A stretch of DNA of 64,000 nt from Nemertoderma westbladi. Lineage: Eukaryota; Xenacoelomorpha; Nemertodermatida; Nemertodermatidae. Under the pieces are notes generated by a model. It saw only the letters and a list, made by a program, of their open reading frames with translations, was not told the DNA's origin and did no database searches. The stretch lies in NCBI GenBank assembly GCA_032718475.1, contig JAUCBJ010009126.1, positions 1-64,000 of the forward strand, in the 5' to 3' direction. Shown piece after piece: positions 50,201 to 60,540 of this stretch (within the stretch, counting starts at the first letter, position 1; every line of letters starts with the position of its first letter). Position numbers and translations under genes: made by a program.

Positions 50201-50908
50201 GAGTGCATCCTAACTCTCTGTACAGCTTACATTCCCGCATTGTTTACTGGAGTGCATCCTAACTCTCTGTACAGCTTACATTCCCGCATTGATAACTCTC
50301 TGTACAGCTTACATTCCCGCATTGTTTACTGGAGTGCATAACTCTCTGTACAGCTTACATTCCCACATAGTTTACTGGAGTGCATCCTAACTCTCTGTAC
50401 AGCTTACATTCCCGCATTGTTTACTGGAGTGCATCCTAACTCTCTGTACAGCTTACATTCCCGTATTGTTTCCTGGAGTGCATCCTAACTCTCTGTACAG
50501 CTTACATTCCCGCATTGTTTACTGGAGTGCATCCTAACTCTCTGTACAGCTTACATTCCCGCATTGATAACTCTCTGTACAGCTTACATTCCCGCATTGT
50601 TTACTGGAGTGCATAACTCTCTGTACAGCTTACATTCCCGCATTGATAACTCTCTGTACAGCTTACATTCCCGCATTGTTTACTGGAGTGCATCCTAACT
50701 CTCTGTACAGCTTACATTCCCGCATTGATAACTCTCTGTACAGCTTACATTCCCGCATTGTTTACTGGAGTGCATCCTAACTCTCTGTACAGCTTACATT
50801 CCCGCATTGTTTACTGGAGTGCATCCTAACTCTCTGTACAGCTTACATTCCCGCATTGTTTACTGGAGTGCATCCTAACTCTCTGTACAGCTTACATTCC
50901 CGCACTGA
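38299..50908. repeat. 49-bp satellite, 12.6 kb, with 33-bp deletion units
   Basis: The full unit is TTTACTGGAGTGCATCCTAA, CTCTCTGTACAGCTTACATT, CCCGCATTG. A shorter form replaces the GTTTACTGGAGTGCATCCT part by GAT and is 33 bp. Common variants are TTTCC/TTTAC, CCCGC/CCCTC/CCCAC/CCCGT and CTGTAC/CCGTAC. Longer duplications are visible: the rare GTAGAGCTTAC unit with its neighbours occurs near 48048 and again 801 bp later, and a block containing CTCTATACAGC near 40216 returns near 46648 and 47148. Many 60-143-codon open frames on the plus strand are products of the repeat. Confidence 0.98.
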
Positions 50909-51430
50909 TAATTCCAAAAATTTTTATTTTTGTCGTCGGGATTCTGATATGTGCAAGAATTACCTCCATTTTTGTAAATAATTATAATTATTTGTTGGTT
51001 AATCCCGTTTATGTGTACGTTTAATGGACCGCTTACTTATATAATACATCAACCTATGTTTTTTACTGTGCTTAATTAATTACTCAAATCATAGTAAAAT
51101 AAACACAAAAGTAATAGCGTTAAAAACTTGTATAAGTTACAGTGCAAGTTAATATAAATTGAATATAAATTTGTTGTAAAATCTACTCGATTTGCATATG
51201 GAGACGAGACGAATAGAGCGACTGTTGAGAGGTATCCTAGGAAATTACAGTAGCTACACTTTTTCGCTGCAGGTTTAAGAGTGTTAATTAATTTATTATT
51301 ATTTCAATACCCATATTACTACATCGGCATAAGATGCGTTGGCGTTGTATCACACATCTCCACATAACACACATCTCCACATAGATGTATCAGTTACTCG
51401 TACAGTTTCGAAACTTCTCAAAGTTATAAC
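50909..51430. other. No gene seen; unique AT-rich flank
   Basis: The sequence right of the 49-bp array is AT-rich and ends with ACACATCTCCACATA duplicated near 51352-51384. No coding frame supported. Confidence 0.5.
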
Positions 51431-52040
51431 TGTATAAAGGTCGTCAGTCTGCGTTTAGGAAAACTATTTTATGACAAAACAGGACGAGCGACGAGTGCAA
51501 CGAGGCATATAATGAAGACGAGTACTGCGTAGACTATATTCCTATAAACCATACCTGGCTTCGCCTACTGAACGCATCGGTAGTTATAGAGATCGTCAGT
51601 CTGAGTTTAGGAAATATATTTAAATACAAAACAGGACGAACGCAACGAGGCTTATAATGAAGACGAGTACTGCGTTGCGTTGACTATATTATTATATAAA
51701 CCACCTGACTTCACATATTGAACGCATCCCTAGTTATCATTATTATAAAGATCGTCAGTCTGAGTTTAGGAAATATATTTAAATACAAAACAGGACGAAC
51801 GCAACGAGGCTTATAATGAAGACGAGTACTGCGTTGCGCTGACTACATTATTATATAAACCACCTGGATTCACATATTGAACGCATCCCTAGTTATTATT
51901 ATTATAAAGATCGTCAGCCTGCGTTTAAGAAATATATTTTAATACAAAACAGGTCGAACGCAATGAGGCTTATAATGAAGACGAGTACTGCATTGATTAT
52001 ATTCCTATAAACCACCTGGCTTTGCATATTGAACGTGCGA
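51431..52040. repeat. ~155-bp tandem repeat, four units
   Basis: Units begin with GTCGTCAGTCTGCGTTTAGG or ATCGTCAGTCTGAGTTTAGG at about 51439, 51591, 51749 and 51908 (152-159 bp apart). Each continues with AAAACAGGACGAACGCAACG, ATAATGAAGACGAGTACTGC and an AACGCATCCCTAGTTAT end. Divergence between units is moderate, so this array is older than its neighbours. Confidence 0.9.
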
Positions 52041-52429
52041 TTGAAAATAAGTTCGTGCTACCCTTCCGTAGGTGGTAGGTGTCCCGGTTATCTATTGGTG
52101 GGTGGGAAGGGAGGGGGGGGGAGTTCAGATTAAAAGGGCTGAACACGTACTACGTACTGTCCCCCTTTCTTTGATTGATTGGCGGTGTGGGTGAATTTCT
52201 CAAATACTGATTTTGTTATACAGTCGCTCAATTTTAATTTGTATCTCATAACTGGGCCCCGTACTGCGCAAAGGCCCCACGATCGTGTTTGTATGTTATT
52301 GTGAAATACTTCAAATTTCAATGAATAATTATTATCAATCAGTATAACACAGCTCGGCATTTTCATTCAGTTAAAGTCATGGGCCAAAATGTCCAGACCG
52401 AATCGTCCGGGCCTAAACGTCTGTATACC
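52041..52429. other. No gene supported; G-rich patch and a diverged repeat
   Basis: GGGTGGGAAGGGAGGGGGGG near 52101-52120 could form a G-quadruplex. 52211-52290 is about 80% similar to 54561-54640 (GCTCAATTTTAAT, GTATCT, ATAACTG, then TGCGC and CCCACGA), a direct repeat around the 47-bp array. A 78-codon minus-strand frame (52130-52366) covers part of this repeat and has no recognised domain. Confidence 0.5.
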
Positions 52430-52454
52430 GGGGGGGGGGGGGGGGGGGGGGGGG
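52430..52454. repeat. Poly-G tract (25 G)
   Basis: Uninterrupted G run 45 bp before the pyrimidine-rich 47-bp array. Length likely inexact. Confidence 0.9.
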
Positions 52455-52498
52455 TCAAATGTCCCTCTTGCCAATTTATGTATTCACAACTTGTTTGA

Positions 52499-53935
52499 CC
52501 CGTTCACCTTGTGGCTCCATTCACACCTTTGTTCTCCGTCCCCCACCTTTTCACATTGTGGTTCCATTCACACCTTTGTTCTCCGTCCCCCACCCTTTCA
52601 CCTTGTGGTTCCATTCACACCTTTGTTCTCCGTCCCCCACCCTTTCACCTTGTGGTTCCATTCACACCTCTATTCTCCGTACCCCACCCTTTCACCTTGT
52701 GGTTCCATTCACTCCTTTGTTCCCCGTCCCCCACCCTTTCACCTTGTGGCTCCATTCACACCTTTGTTCTCTGTCCCCCACCTTTTCACATTGTGGTTCC
52801 ATTCACACCTTTGTTCTCCGTCCCCCACCCTTTCACCTTGTGGTTCCATTCACACCTCTATTCTCCGTACCCCACCCTTTCACCTTGTGGTTCCATTCAC
52901 ACCTTTGTTCTCCGTCCCCCACCCTTTCACCTTGTGGTTCCATTCACACCTCTATTCTCCGTACCCCACCCTTTCACCTTCTGGCTCCACTCAAACCTGT
53001 TTTCTCCGTCCCCCCCCCTTTCACCTTGTGGTTCCATTCACTCCTTTGTTCTCCGTCCCCCACCCTTTCACCTTGTGGTTCCATTCACTCCTTTGTTCCC
53101 CGACCCCCACCCTTTCAGCTTGAGGTTCCATTCACACCTTTGTTCCCCGTCCCCCACCCTTTCACCTTGAGGTTCCATTCACAACTTTCCCCACCCTTTC
53201 ACCTTCTGGCTCCATTCAAACCTATTTTCTCCATCCCCCACCCTTTCACCTTGTGCTTCCATTCACACCTTTGTTATCCGTCCCCCACCCTTTCACCTCC
53301 TGGTTCCATTCACACCTTTGTTATCCGCCCCCCCTTTCACCTTCTGGCTCCATTCACACCTTTGGTATCCGTCCCCCACCCTTTCACCTTGAGGTTCCAT
53401 TCATACCTTTGTTATCCGTCCCCCCCTTTCACCTTGTGGTTCCATTCACACCTTTATTCTCCGTACCCCACCCTTTCACCTTGTGGTTCCATTCACTCCT
53501 TTGTTCCCCGTCCCCCACCCTTTCAGCTTGAGGTTCCATTCACTCCTTTGTTCCCCGTACCCCACCCTTTCAGCTTGAGGTTCCATTCACACCTTTGTTA
53601 TCCGTCCCCCGCCCTTTCACCTTCTGGCTTCATTCACACCTTTGTTCTCCGTCCCCCACCCTTTCACCTTGTGCTTCCATTCACACCTTTGTTATCCGTC
53701 CCCCACCCTTTCACCTCCTGGTTCCATTCACACCTTTGTTATCCGCCCCCCCTTTCACCTTCTGGCTCCATTCACACCTTTGTTATCCGTCCCCCTCTTT
53801 CACCTTCTGGCTCCATTCACACCTTTGTTATCCGTCCCCCTCTTTCACCTTCTGGTTCCATTCACACCTTTGTTATCCGTCCCCCATCCTTTCACCTTCT
53901 GGCTCCATTCACATGTTTGTTCTCTGTCATTTTAA
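52499..53935. repeat. 47-bp minisatellite
   Basis: About 30 units of CTTTCACCTTGTGGTTCCAT, TCACACCTTTGTTCTCCGTC, CCCCACC. TTCACC recurs at 52597 and 52644. Later units shorten in the C run and vary GTGG/CTGG/GAGG and CTCC/ATCC. All three plus frames are largely open, giving a 497-codon frame that I regard as an artefact. Confidence 0.97.
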
Positions 53936-55114
53936 ATGTTGGCACGGGGTGACTCCCCAGTGAATCCTATGGGGAATATGGGGTTTGTAAATTTTCCAAG
54001 TTGAATTTGCGTGGGGTCTTCGTGCAGCATCTGTGTAACTGTCTTGCAGTTATAATAAATTATTTACCCAAAAATTATTAGGCTTGGCATCAGCTGGTTG
54101 CTAGGAGACTGCAGGATACATCAGGGGGGTTTGAAATTCAGCAATACCAGTACAATGCAGCAATTAATAATGTGGCCTTGCTGCCTTGGAAAGTGTGGTA
54201 GGCCTATTTCACTTTCTTCAGCCATTCCAGATTGCAGAGTTCAGAGTATTCAGTTATTCGCGACTATCATGTACCGGTACTCAAACAACTCCCCACCAAG
54301 GCCACCGCCTCGGTATGTCGCAGTGTCGTTGGCGACCTCGACTTTTGGTATCTTTACTGCGCTAGCGCTACGGGCAAACTGGACTAACCGATGAGCGAAA
54401 CCCGAGGACTGAAGAATGCATTGAATTTTTTGAGTAGTTTGACTGTGGACTTCTAATGACATCGATGCCAAGCTGCCAATGCGAAAGTTTTTTTTTTAAG
54501 TAATTGTTTGGTTAAATTTTCTTAATTATTTATTTAAATTTCTTAAGTAGGGCCTACCGATTTTGGGATAGAATTGCTCAATTTTAATCTGTATCTAATA
54601 ACTGACCCTCGTCCTGCGCGATGGTCCCACGAACGCGTACTACTGTACACTACATAGGAAGGATCTGTTTTAGGTTACTACTAGATGTACTGTTTGAAAG
54701 TAAATCAGGAGAATGATTTTTTGTTATAGTTACCTGTTGGCTTTAGGAAAGGAAATATTTATTGTTGTTCTGAGGGCCTACTATAGAGGGCCCACAAACC
54801 TAGAAGTACTTTGTTTGCCAAATTCACTAAAGATACACTTCACATAACAAAACAGATGTACACTTTAGCTTTAAGATGGCCATTTTCATCTGTGCACTAT
54901 AATCCACGTTAGCATAACAATGGGCAATACTGTCTGTTTATTAACCTGTTTGTCTATGGACGGTTTTCTTATAGCCAGCTGGCTGGCTTTCTAGTAAAAT
55001 AAAGTCAATTTATGCTCTCATATAATTAATACGTTATGTAATTATTACAACAAAATACCGGAAGCGAACATGATTTATAATGATAACAAAACTGTACAAC
55101 GTTCTGCACAATAG
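53936..55114. other. No gene supported
   Basis: AT-rich flank with the second copy of the diverged repeat at 54561-54640. A 98-codon plus frame (54098-54394) ends in a hydrophobic stretch (YVAVSLATSTFGIFTALAL), but it overlaps a minus frame and has no recognised family. Nothing else supportable; downstream of the methyltransferase remnant. Confidence 0.45.
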
Positions 55115-55785
55115 TTATTTTTGTCCACCGTGTGGCAAAGATTCGGTACTTAAGATATCGACCTCGCCTTTGTAGCTTGGCTCATTCACTTTCACTTGGA
55201 ATATGTAACTCATAATTGGTACGTCCCCGCTTCTTAAAGGGTTTATTTGCTTGCGTTGCAACTGAACCCAATTGCCATTAGCAACGTGAATCGCAAGATG
55301 TTTCTCCAATGTGCCCTGGGCCGTCATCTTCACCAAGTCGAGTGTTGGAGACACTATGGAGACGCAACCACCTGGCTTGGTTATCCCAATGATTAGAGGC
55401 AACCCCTTCCAGTCGATGCAACCATAGAGGAAGGACGCGCTCAACGACACGATGTCGTAAGTGTTCGCCTCGATATCTTTGTAGTCGCTATCGTAAACCC
55501 ATTCTTGGCCAACATGAAGCCAACGCAACCTGGGCCACAACCCAAATCAAGAACTTTTAAATCATCCTTATTCTCTTTATTTTGCTGAGTTTTTTCATGT
55601 TTATGTTTAACCAACTCTAATATATAGAGGATATTCTTTGCCGACTCTGTAGCGAATTCGTTGTCGTTCTCACCTTTATCGTAACCATCCGACAGACGAG
55701 TGTAGATATCTAGGGCGGCGTCCCTATCAATCCCAACCAAACAGGACCATCCCTCATCTCTCAATTGGTTCCTTTCCTCTACCAT
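55115..55785 (-). pseudogene. METTL27: METTL27 (WBSCR27)-like methyltransferase, frame-broken and intronless
   Basis: Two overlapping minus-strand frames make one class I SAM-dependent methyltransferase. The first (from ATG 55785) has the N-terminal helix DIYTRLSDGYDKGENDNEFA at residues 26-45 and SAM motif I VLDLGCGPG at about 78-86, then FMLAKNGF before its frame is lost near 55495. The second (to stop 55115) resumes with ANTYDIVSLSASFLYG and ITKPGGCVSIVS. Between NGF and this, family members carry about 35-40 residues with the SAM-ribose-binding acidic motif. Here they are missing, and the join shifts frame. No splice sites can rescue it. The two parts total about 225 codons against ~245 in the human protein. 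Animal METTL27 genes normally have introns, so the lack of introns points to a retrocopy, though no poly-A tail is seen. A sequencing or assembly error is the alternative. Confidence 0.75.
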
Positions 55786-55790
55786 TCTTT

Positions 55791-56433
55791 ATAATAATAT
55801 GAAAACAATAAAATAGGAAATGGGGTCTTATTCCCTCAGATACTACCTAGCATTTAGGGCCACTTGGGCCACTGTTAGTACTCAGGCAGTAAGGCCTATT
55901 AAAAAATGAAATGCAAAATCGATTGTAGTGCTCCCAACCCAACTACAGCACCACAATGAATACTGCACCAAACCATACAGTAACTACAGGTACCAGTAAG
56001 TATTGCACGAATAGGCTATCCCATAAATTAAAGAAAAATATAGGACATTTTGTCCGCCGAAAAGATAAGTCTAAGTAATAAATTTTATAAAAATAAAAGG
56101 GTTTCGGAGATTTAAATTGTTTTTAAATTATTTTTATTTTTATAAAATTTATTACTTAGACTATCTTTTCGGCGGACAAAATGTCCTATATTTTTCTTAA
56201 TTTATGGGATAGCCTATTCGTGCGATACTTACTGGTACCTGTAGTAGTTACTGTATGGTTGGGTGCAGTTTTCATTGTGGTAGCTGGGTTGGGAGCACTA
56301 CAATCGATTTTGTATTTCATTTTTTAATAGGCCTTAATGCCTGAGTACTAACAGTGGCCCTAAATGCTAGGTACAGTAGTATCTGAGGGAATAAGACCCC
56401 ATTTCCTATTTTATTGTTTTCATATTAATATCA
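55791..56433. repeat. Large inverted repeat (two ~300-bp arms, 32-bp loop)
   Basis: Left arm about 55791-56098, right arm 56131-56433. GGAAATGGGGTCTTATTCCC on the left matches GGGAATAAGACCCCATTTCC on the right; CATTTTGTCCGCCGAAAAGA and TCTTTTCGGCGGACAAAATG are an inner matching pair. Identity looks about 95% with small indels (a duplicated GGGCCACTT and loss of TGTA on the left). The left arm ends within a few bases of the METTL27-like start codon. No coding capacity. A foldback transposon or a duplicated, inverted upstream region are both possible. Confidence 0.9.
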
Positions 56434-58097
56434 CAATCCCTCTAAAGTCATGGTTGTCTAACATCATATAATTATTTATAATGTATGCGTATGGTTCGTC
56501 GTAAACAATACAGTATAATATTATTGTAACTATAATTATTTATTACAAAGGAAAAAAGTCGAACTTTTTTTCACTATACTCGAGGTATATTACATATTTA
56601 CCAAGCACTACTACTAGCGAGGTTAATAAGGGGTAGAAATAATATTGAAAAAAATGTATAAGTTTATTTCCATGTAGCCTAATACGTAATTTATTCTTAA
56701 ATTGGTAAAATTATTGTAATATTCAACTCTCGATGTTGCCTTACTCAATGTTAATGATTTAGTAGTTTCGAATATTTATTAAGTAACCTGCAGTGAGCCG
56801 CTTAACTACATAAACCAATATTGGATATTGAGTTCCGTTTTGGAGTTCGCCTTGCAGACACGAAAGTTGGAATAACTTTTGAGTGTGTGAATGAATTTTG
56901 CTCAAATTTCAGTACTTGCAAAACCTTTTCACTTAACGATTATCTTTCAACACCTGTAATACATACAATTCACCAAAAATATTTTATTTCATTTTTTTTT
57001 CGCCGGGAAAAAAGTAAAATCAATACAATCCAATGAGTTACATTGTTTCCTATGGAAAAAAAAGTACTCTTATTTCACGCGATTTTGGGATATATTTGAG
57101 CGAAAAAGTAACAATTTAAGAATAAAAATGATTTTATTTTCAACAAATTTGTATTTCTAACAAATTTATTATAACCGAAGGTTCAAGTATAAAGGTTGGA
57201 CATTTATTCCTACAAATTTAGTACATGTACAGTATGTAAGTAAAATAAAAGCCAACGCATTTCCTAAAAATTACCTCATATACATTGGATGGATTTGACA
57301 GCTGTCTTATTTTGCTATAAATGGCTGTAGATGGGCTGCCTAATTATTGCTATCCGTATCATCACTCAGTTACCGTGTTTCCATAATCCCTTAAATTTAT
57401 TACAGTATTTGGGCATGATACAATTTCATAGGCCTATACTACTTATCTATCTAAAATTTGATAGGCGTACTCTAAAGTAAATAGGCGTACTCGTACTCTA
57501 CCGGAAGTCGAAGTTACTACCCGGAAAGCAAAGTTGGTGAAGGTGGGTCGATCCTCTATCGGTACAATAGTTTACCGCAAACAATGGGTCGTTAAAAAGA
57601 GGGAAGTGAAAAACATTACGTACTCTGTATTACATGAAAAACAAATAGCATGAATTGTGAAGCTCATTGAGATACTCATAAAATGATACCAAAAACCACA
57701 CTGAAATTAAATTTCCTAATTCATCTCGAATAAATAGGCCTATGTTAACCGCAATAATGATTCAGTTACATAGCAACCGAAAATCTAGAAATAAAAAGTC
57801 AGAAACAGAAGTTGGATTACATCTGAGATGAAACTAAGTGAAGAGATTTGACATACCAGTAGTAATAAATGCAATAATTGCTGATATTAATAATTAAATA
57901 CTGTGTATGTAGCAATGCAATGCAATGCAATGGGCAGAGAGAAGTGCGTTCTATGGTATGACCTCTGATTATCGCAATTTGAGTTACTGAGATTGTATAG
58001 GCTACATATTACTTTTGTCGCATGGTAATTGGCTGGGACGCCTAGATCGGGAAACTCCCTTAAGGGGTTCCGCGCCTATTTTACTTATATTAACCTT
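56434..58097. other. No gene supported; AATGC microsatellite
   Basis: AT-rich and non-coding. GCAATGCAATGCAATGCAAT at about 57912-57931 is a short pentanucleotide repeat. A 71-codon frame at 56821-57036 begins without ATG and has no recognised domain. Confidence 0.55.
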
Positions 58098-58407
58098 CAG
58101 CTGATAACTGCACATTAGATGCTATGCTGGCTTAACAAATATTTTTTGTCACCACCATGCAATCCACAATTGGCAAGCCCAATGCAGCGTGCATTATGTA
58201 TGCTATGCCGGCTTATCAACAAAGTTGCATCGCCACAACTACCTTTCCCCCATGACTTTCGCGAGATTATCCGCATTTTCAAGCCCAGCGTCATTTAAGA
58301 GGCGTCTTAAGAAAGTCATGGACTGTCCACCATGCTTATTTTCTCCATGCATGGGGCTGCCAAAGCACTAGATTGTGCACAGGCTGGTCCTCATGGCAAA
58401 AACAATG
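58098..58407 (-). pseudogene. RTE-like LINE 3' end fragment
   Basis: Reading on the minus strand gives the C-terminal coding end (CACAATCTAGTGCTTTGGCA, then CATGACTTTCTTAAGACG), followed by the 3' non-coding part, in the same order as at 4080-4380. Several substitutions and a duplicated CATG remain. RT core absent. Confidence 0.8.
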
Positions 58408-58429
58408 ACCCATTTCCAGAGAGGGAATC

Positions 58430-58850
58430 CTGAAGATGGACGGAATTTCGGTTAACACTATCGCTATAAACCCACGTCGATGCAGGTGATTGATGTAGAC
58501 TTGCATTAAAGTCTCCCAGGAATGTTAAGAATGCATGCTGTGCTGATACTGTACACTCCATCAGTAGCTGCTTGTAGAAATGTGGTAGAAAATTGGTAGA
58601 AAAAAGTGGTAGAAATTTTCCACCAATTCTACTGGGGCAACACTAGTTAGAGAATAGCACACAATTAGAACCACCTTTGGAAACTTCTTAGCCAGTCTTC
58701 CAGAACATGAGACGTAGCAACGGATGATGCTGTTATAGATTTGGCCTATTTTGTACTGTGCAATGCTGCATGTGCAGTTGGATTCATCAATAAACCAATT
58801 CCACCATTGCCACTATCATCTGCTGATGCGAGGGAAAGTCGCCAACCGCA
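58430..58850 (-). pseudogene. RTE-like LINE endonuclease fragment, RT-less derivative
   Basis: The minus strand encodes the APE-type endonuclease end. CCTGGGAGACTTTAATGCAA at 58520-58501 gives LGDFNA, and upstream pieces correspond to the frame at 19254-18988. Insertions of GGTAGAAAA type near 58575-58610 break the frame. It lies directly before the LINE 3' end at 58098-58407 with no RT between, so the copy is internally deleted as in the one at 18366-19322. Confidence 0.75.
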
Positions 58851-58980
58851 TCAGGCCGCATCAGAACCTCATCAGTCTGCATTCAGTCTGACCCCTAGAT
58901 CCCTTCCTATAAAATGCATTTTTAGTGAAGATTAAAAGAAAAAGAGAGATGAGCGTGATATATTAAAGATAAAACAGACA

Positions 58981-59906
58981 ATGGAAAATAAATTTCATAA
59001 AGTTATGACTATTTTGAAAGGGATACCAAAACAGTTACCCCTAGAAAATGAGGAAGATTTGAGTGAGAAAGATGAAGAAGAAGAAGAAGAAGAAGAGGAC
59101 GATGAGATGGAGAATGAAAATAGTGAGGGTCAGGATGAAGTTGAAGAGAGTGAAGTTGAGAACGAAGAAAGTGGAGATCAGGAAGAGGATGAAGAAAGTG
59201 AAGGTCAAGAAGAGGGTAAAGAAAGCGAAGGTCAGGAAGAGAATGAAGAAAGTGAAGAACAGGAAGAGGATGAAGAAAGTGAAGAACAGGAAGAGGATGA
59301 AGAAAGTGAAGGTGGGGAAGAGGATGAAGAAAGTGAAGATCAGAAAGAGGGTGAAGAAAGTGAAGATCAGGAAAGTGGAGAAGAGGATGAAAATGATGAT
59401 AATGAGGAAATAAAGAGACAATTACTTGGAAATAAGAATCAATTGCGGAAAATTATTACTACTAGGATCGGCATGCTGCATTGCAGCTGCATTTTTATTA
59501 TTTGAAGGAAAATGAAGAAAATAAAGAGGCGACATTGACCCAAGTTCTAGGAAGTAAAATTAAATTACAGAAATTTATTAAACATTTAGAAGAGAATGAT
59601 GAAAATAAAGAAGAGATATTGAGACAAATATTAGGAAACAAAAATCAAATGCGGAAATTTATTAAACAAATGGAAGAAAAAAATGAAGAAAATAGAGAAG
59701 ATATATTAAGACAGGTCCTGGGAAATAAAAGTAAATTATTGAAAATTAATGAACAATTGAATAAAATTAAGAAACAGTTGGGTAATGAGGAAGATGAAAG
59801 TAAAGTAAATCAACCAGCTTTTACTAATTTTCGAAGACCTATGATAAAAAACTCTCGTTCAGTATATGCCCGCGCAGGACGACGGTATTCACATTTGTTT
59901 GTTTGA
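58981..59906 (+). pseudogene. Acidic repeat/coiled-coil protein gene, broken by a 38-bp insertion
   Basis: From ATG 58981, residues 1-24 lead into a Glu/Asp/Ser-rich tract (residues ~25-145) with a 10-residue EEDEESEGQE-like repeat. ~28-residue helical repeats then begin with the core LGNK (LLGNKNQLRKIITT). The frame then shifts and ends at 59505. The second frame to 59906 carries three more of these repeats (QVLGSKIKLQKFIKHL; QILGNKNQMRKFIKQM; QVLGNKSKLLKINEQL) and a basic C-terminus ending RAGRRYSHLFV. Comparing repeats shows 59461-59498 (38 nt, no GT-AG) as extra sequence, exactly accounting for the frame shift. It contains the hairpin GCTGCA-T-TGCAGC. Function unknown; the charge pattern suggests a nuclear or scaffold role, or a transposon-encoded protein. 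It could be a functional truncated ORF of 174 residues. Confidence 0.6.
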
Positions 59907-59918
59907 GTTCCTTTCATA

Positions 59919-60150
59919 ATAGTATTAGGGCTATTTATCCAAAACAATTATATTAGTATTAGGACTATTTATCCATAACAATTATATTAGTATTAGGACT
60001 ATTTATCCATAATAATTATATTAGTATTATAAATGTATTTACCCCACAATATTTATTACTATTAGGACTATTTATCCATAATAATTATATTAGTATTATA
60101 AATGTATTTACCCCACAATATTTATTACTATTAGGTCTATTTATTCAAGA
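59919..60150. repeat. Short AT-rich tandem repeat
   Basis: Units of TATTAGTATTAGGACTATTT ATCCATAACAAT type, about 35 bp. A longer form adding AAATGTATTTACCCCACAAT is itself repeated twice at about 60030-60125. Confidence 0.9.
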
Positions 60151-60540
60151 AATTATATGTTTTTATAATAATATACTTTGGAAAATTGGTCGACTAAGTC
60201 ATAATTTTTAAAACTTTAAATAAGGGTTGAGTTATTTTATAAAGTTAAGAAGAGTGAATCAATGGAGGCAACCTGAAGTCTAATCTCTTGGCCTTTACTC
60301 ATAAGACCGCACATTAACTCCCAAGGTTGCATACTATCTCTATATAGCTGGGAGAGTCAAAGCTAGTGTACACTAGAGTCAGCCAAGAGCTAGGAAAAAG
60401 AATAATGCTCTTCTAGGGTTCGAATTCACGACCTTCTAATTAGAAAACTAAGCAAATGAACAGCTTGAAGGCCTTAGACCCTTAATCTGAGGCAACGAGC
60501 AGCCAATGAGAGAGCAGATGCGAGTACAGTGGTAAAGCGC
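60151..60540 (-). repeat. Unique flank with possible tRNA-derived SINE fragment
   Basis: On the minus strand GTCGTGAATTCGAACCC (about 60432-60416) looks like a tRNA T arm with a B box. A preceding GCTTAGTTTTCTAATTAGAA could be an anticodon arm. The A box is not convincing. Otherwise no feature from 60151 to 60540. Confidence 0.35.

Noticed and set aside
38299-50908. CRISPR-like appearance of short direct repeats
   Set aside because: Units are contiguous with no unique spacers, and the genome is eukaryotic. The same holds for the other arrays.
52130-52366. 78-codon minus-strand frame starting MKMPSCVILIDNN
   Set aside because: No recognised domain, and part of it is a diverged repeat also found at 54561-54640 where the frame is not open.
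52389-53963. Several Pro/Phe/Ser-rich frames up to 497 codons
   Set aside because: Translation of the 47-bp repeat in all three frames.
54098-54471. 98-codon plus frame with a hydrophobic C-terminus, overlapping a 73-codon minus frame
   Set aside because: No family recognised, no splice or repeat support, and opposite-strand overlap; could be revisited with a transcript.
59041-59421. Minus-strand Phe/Ile/Leu-rich 126-codon frame
   Set aside because: Antisense shadow of the Glu/Asp-rich tract; hydrophobicity follows from the complement of GAA/GAT codons.
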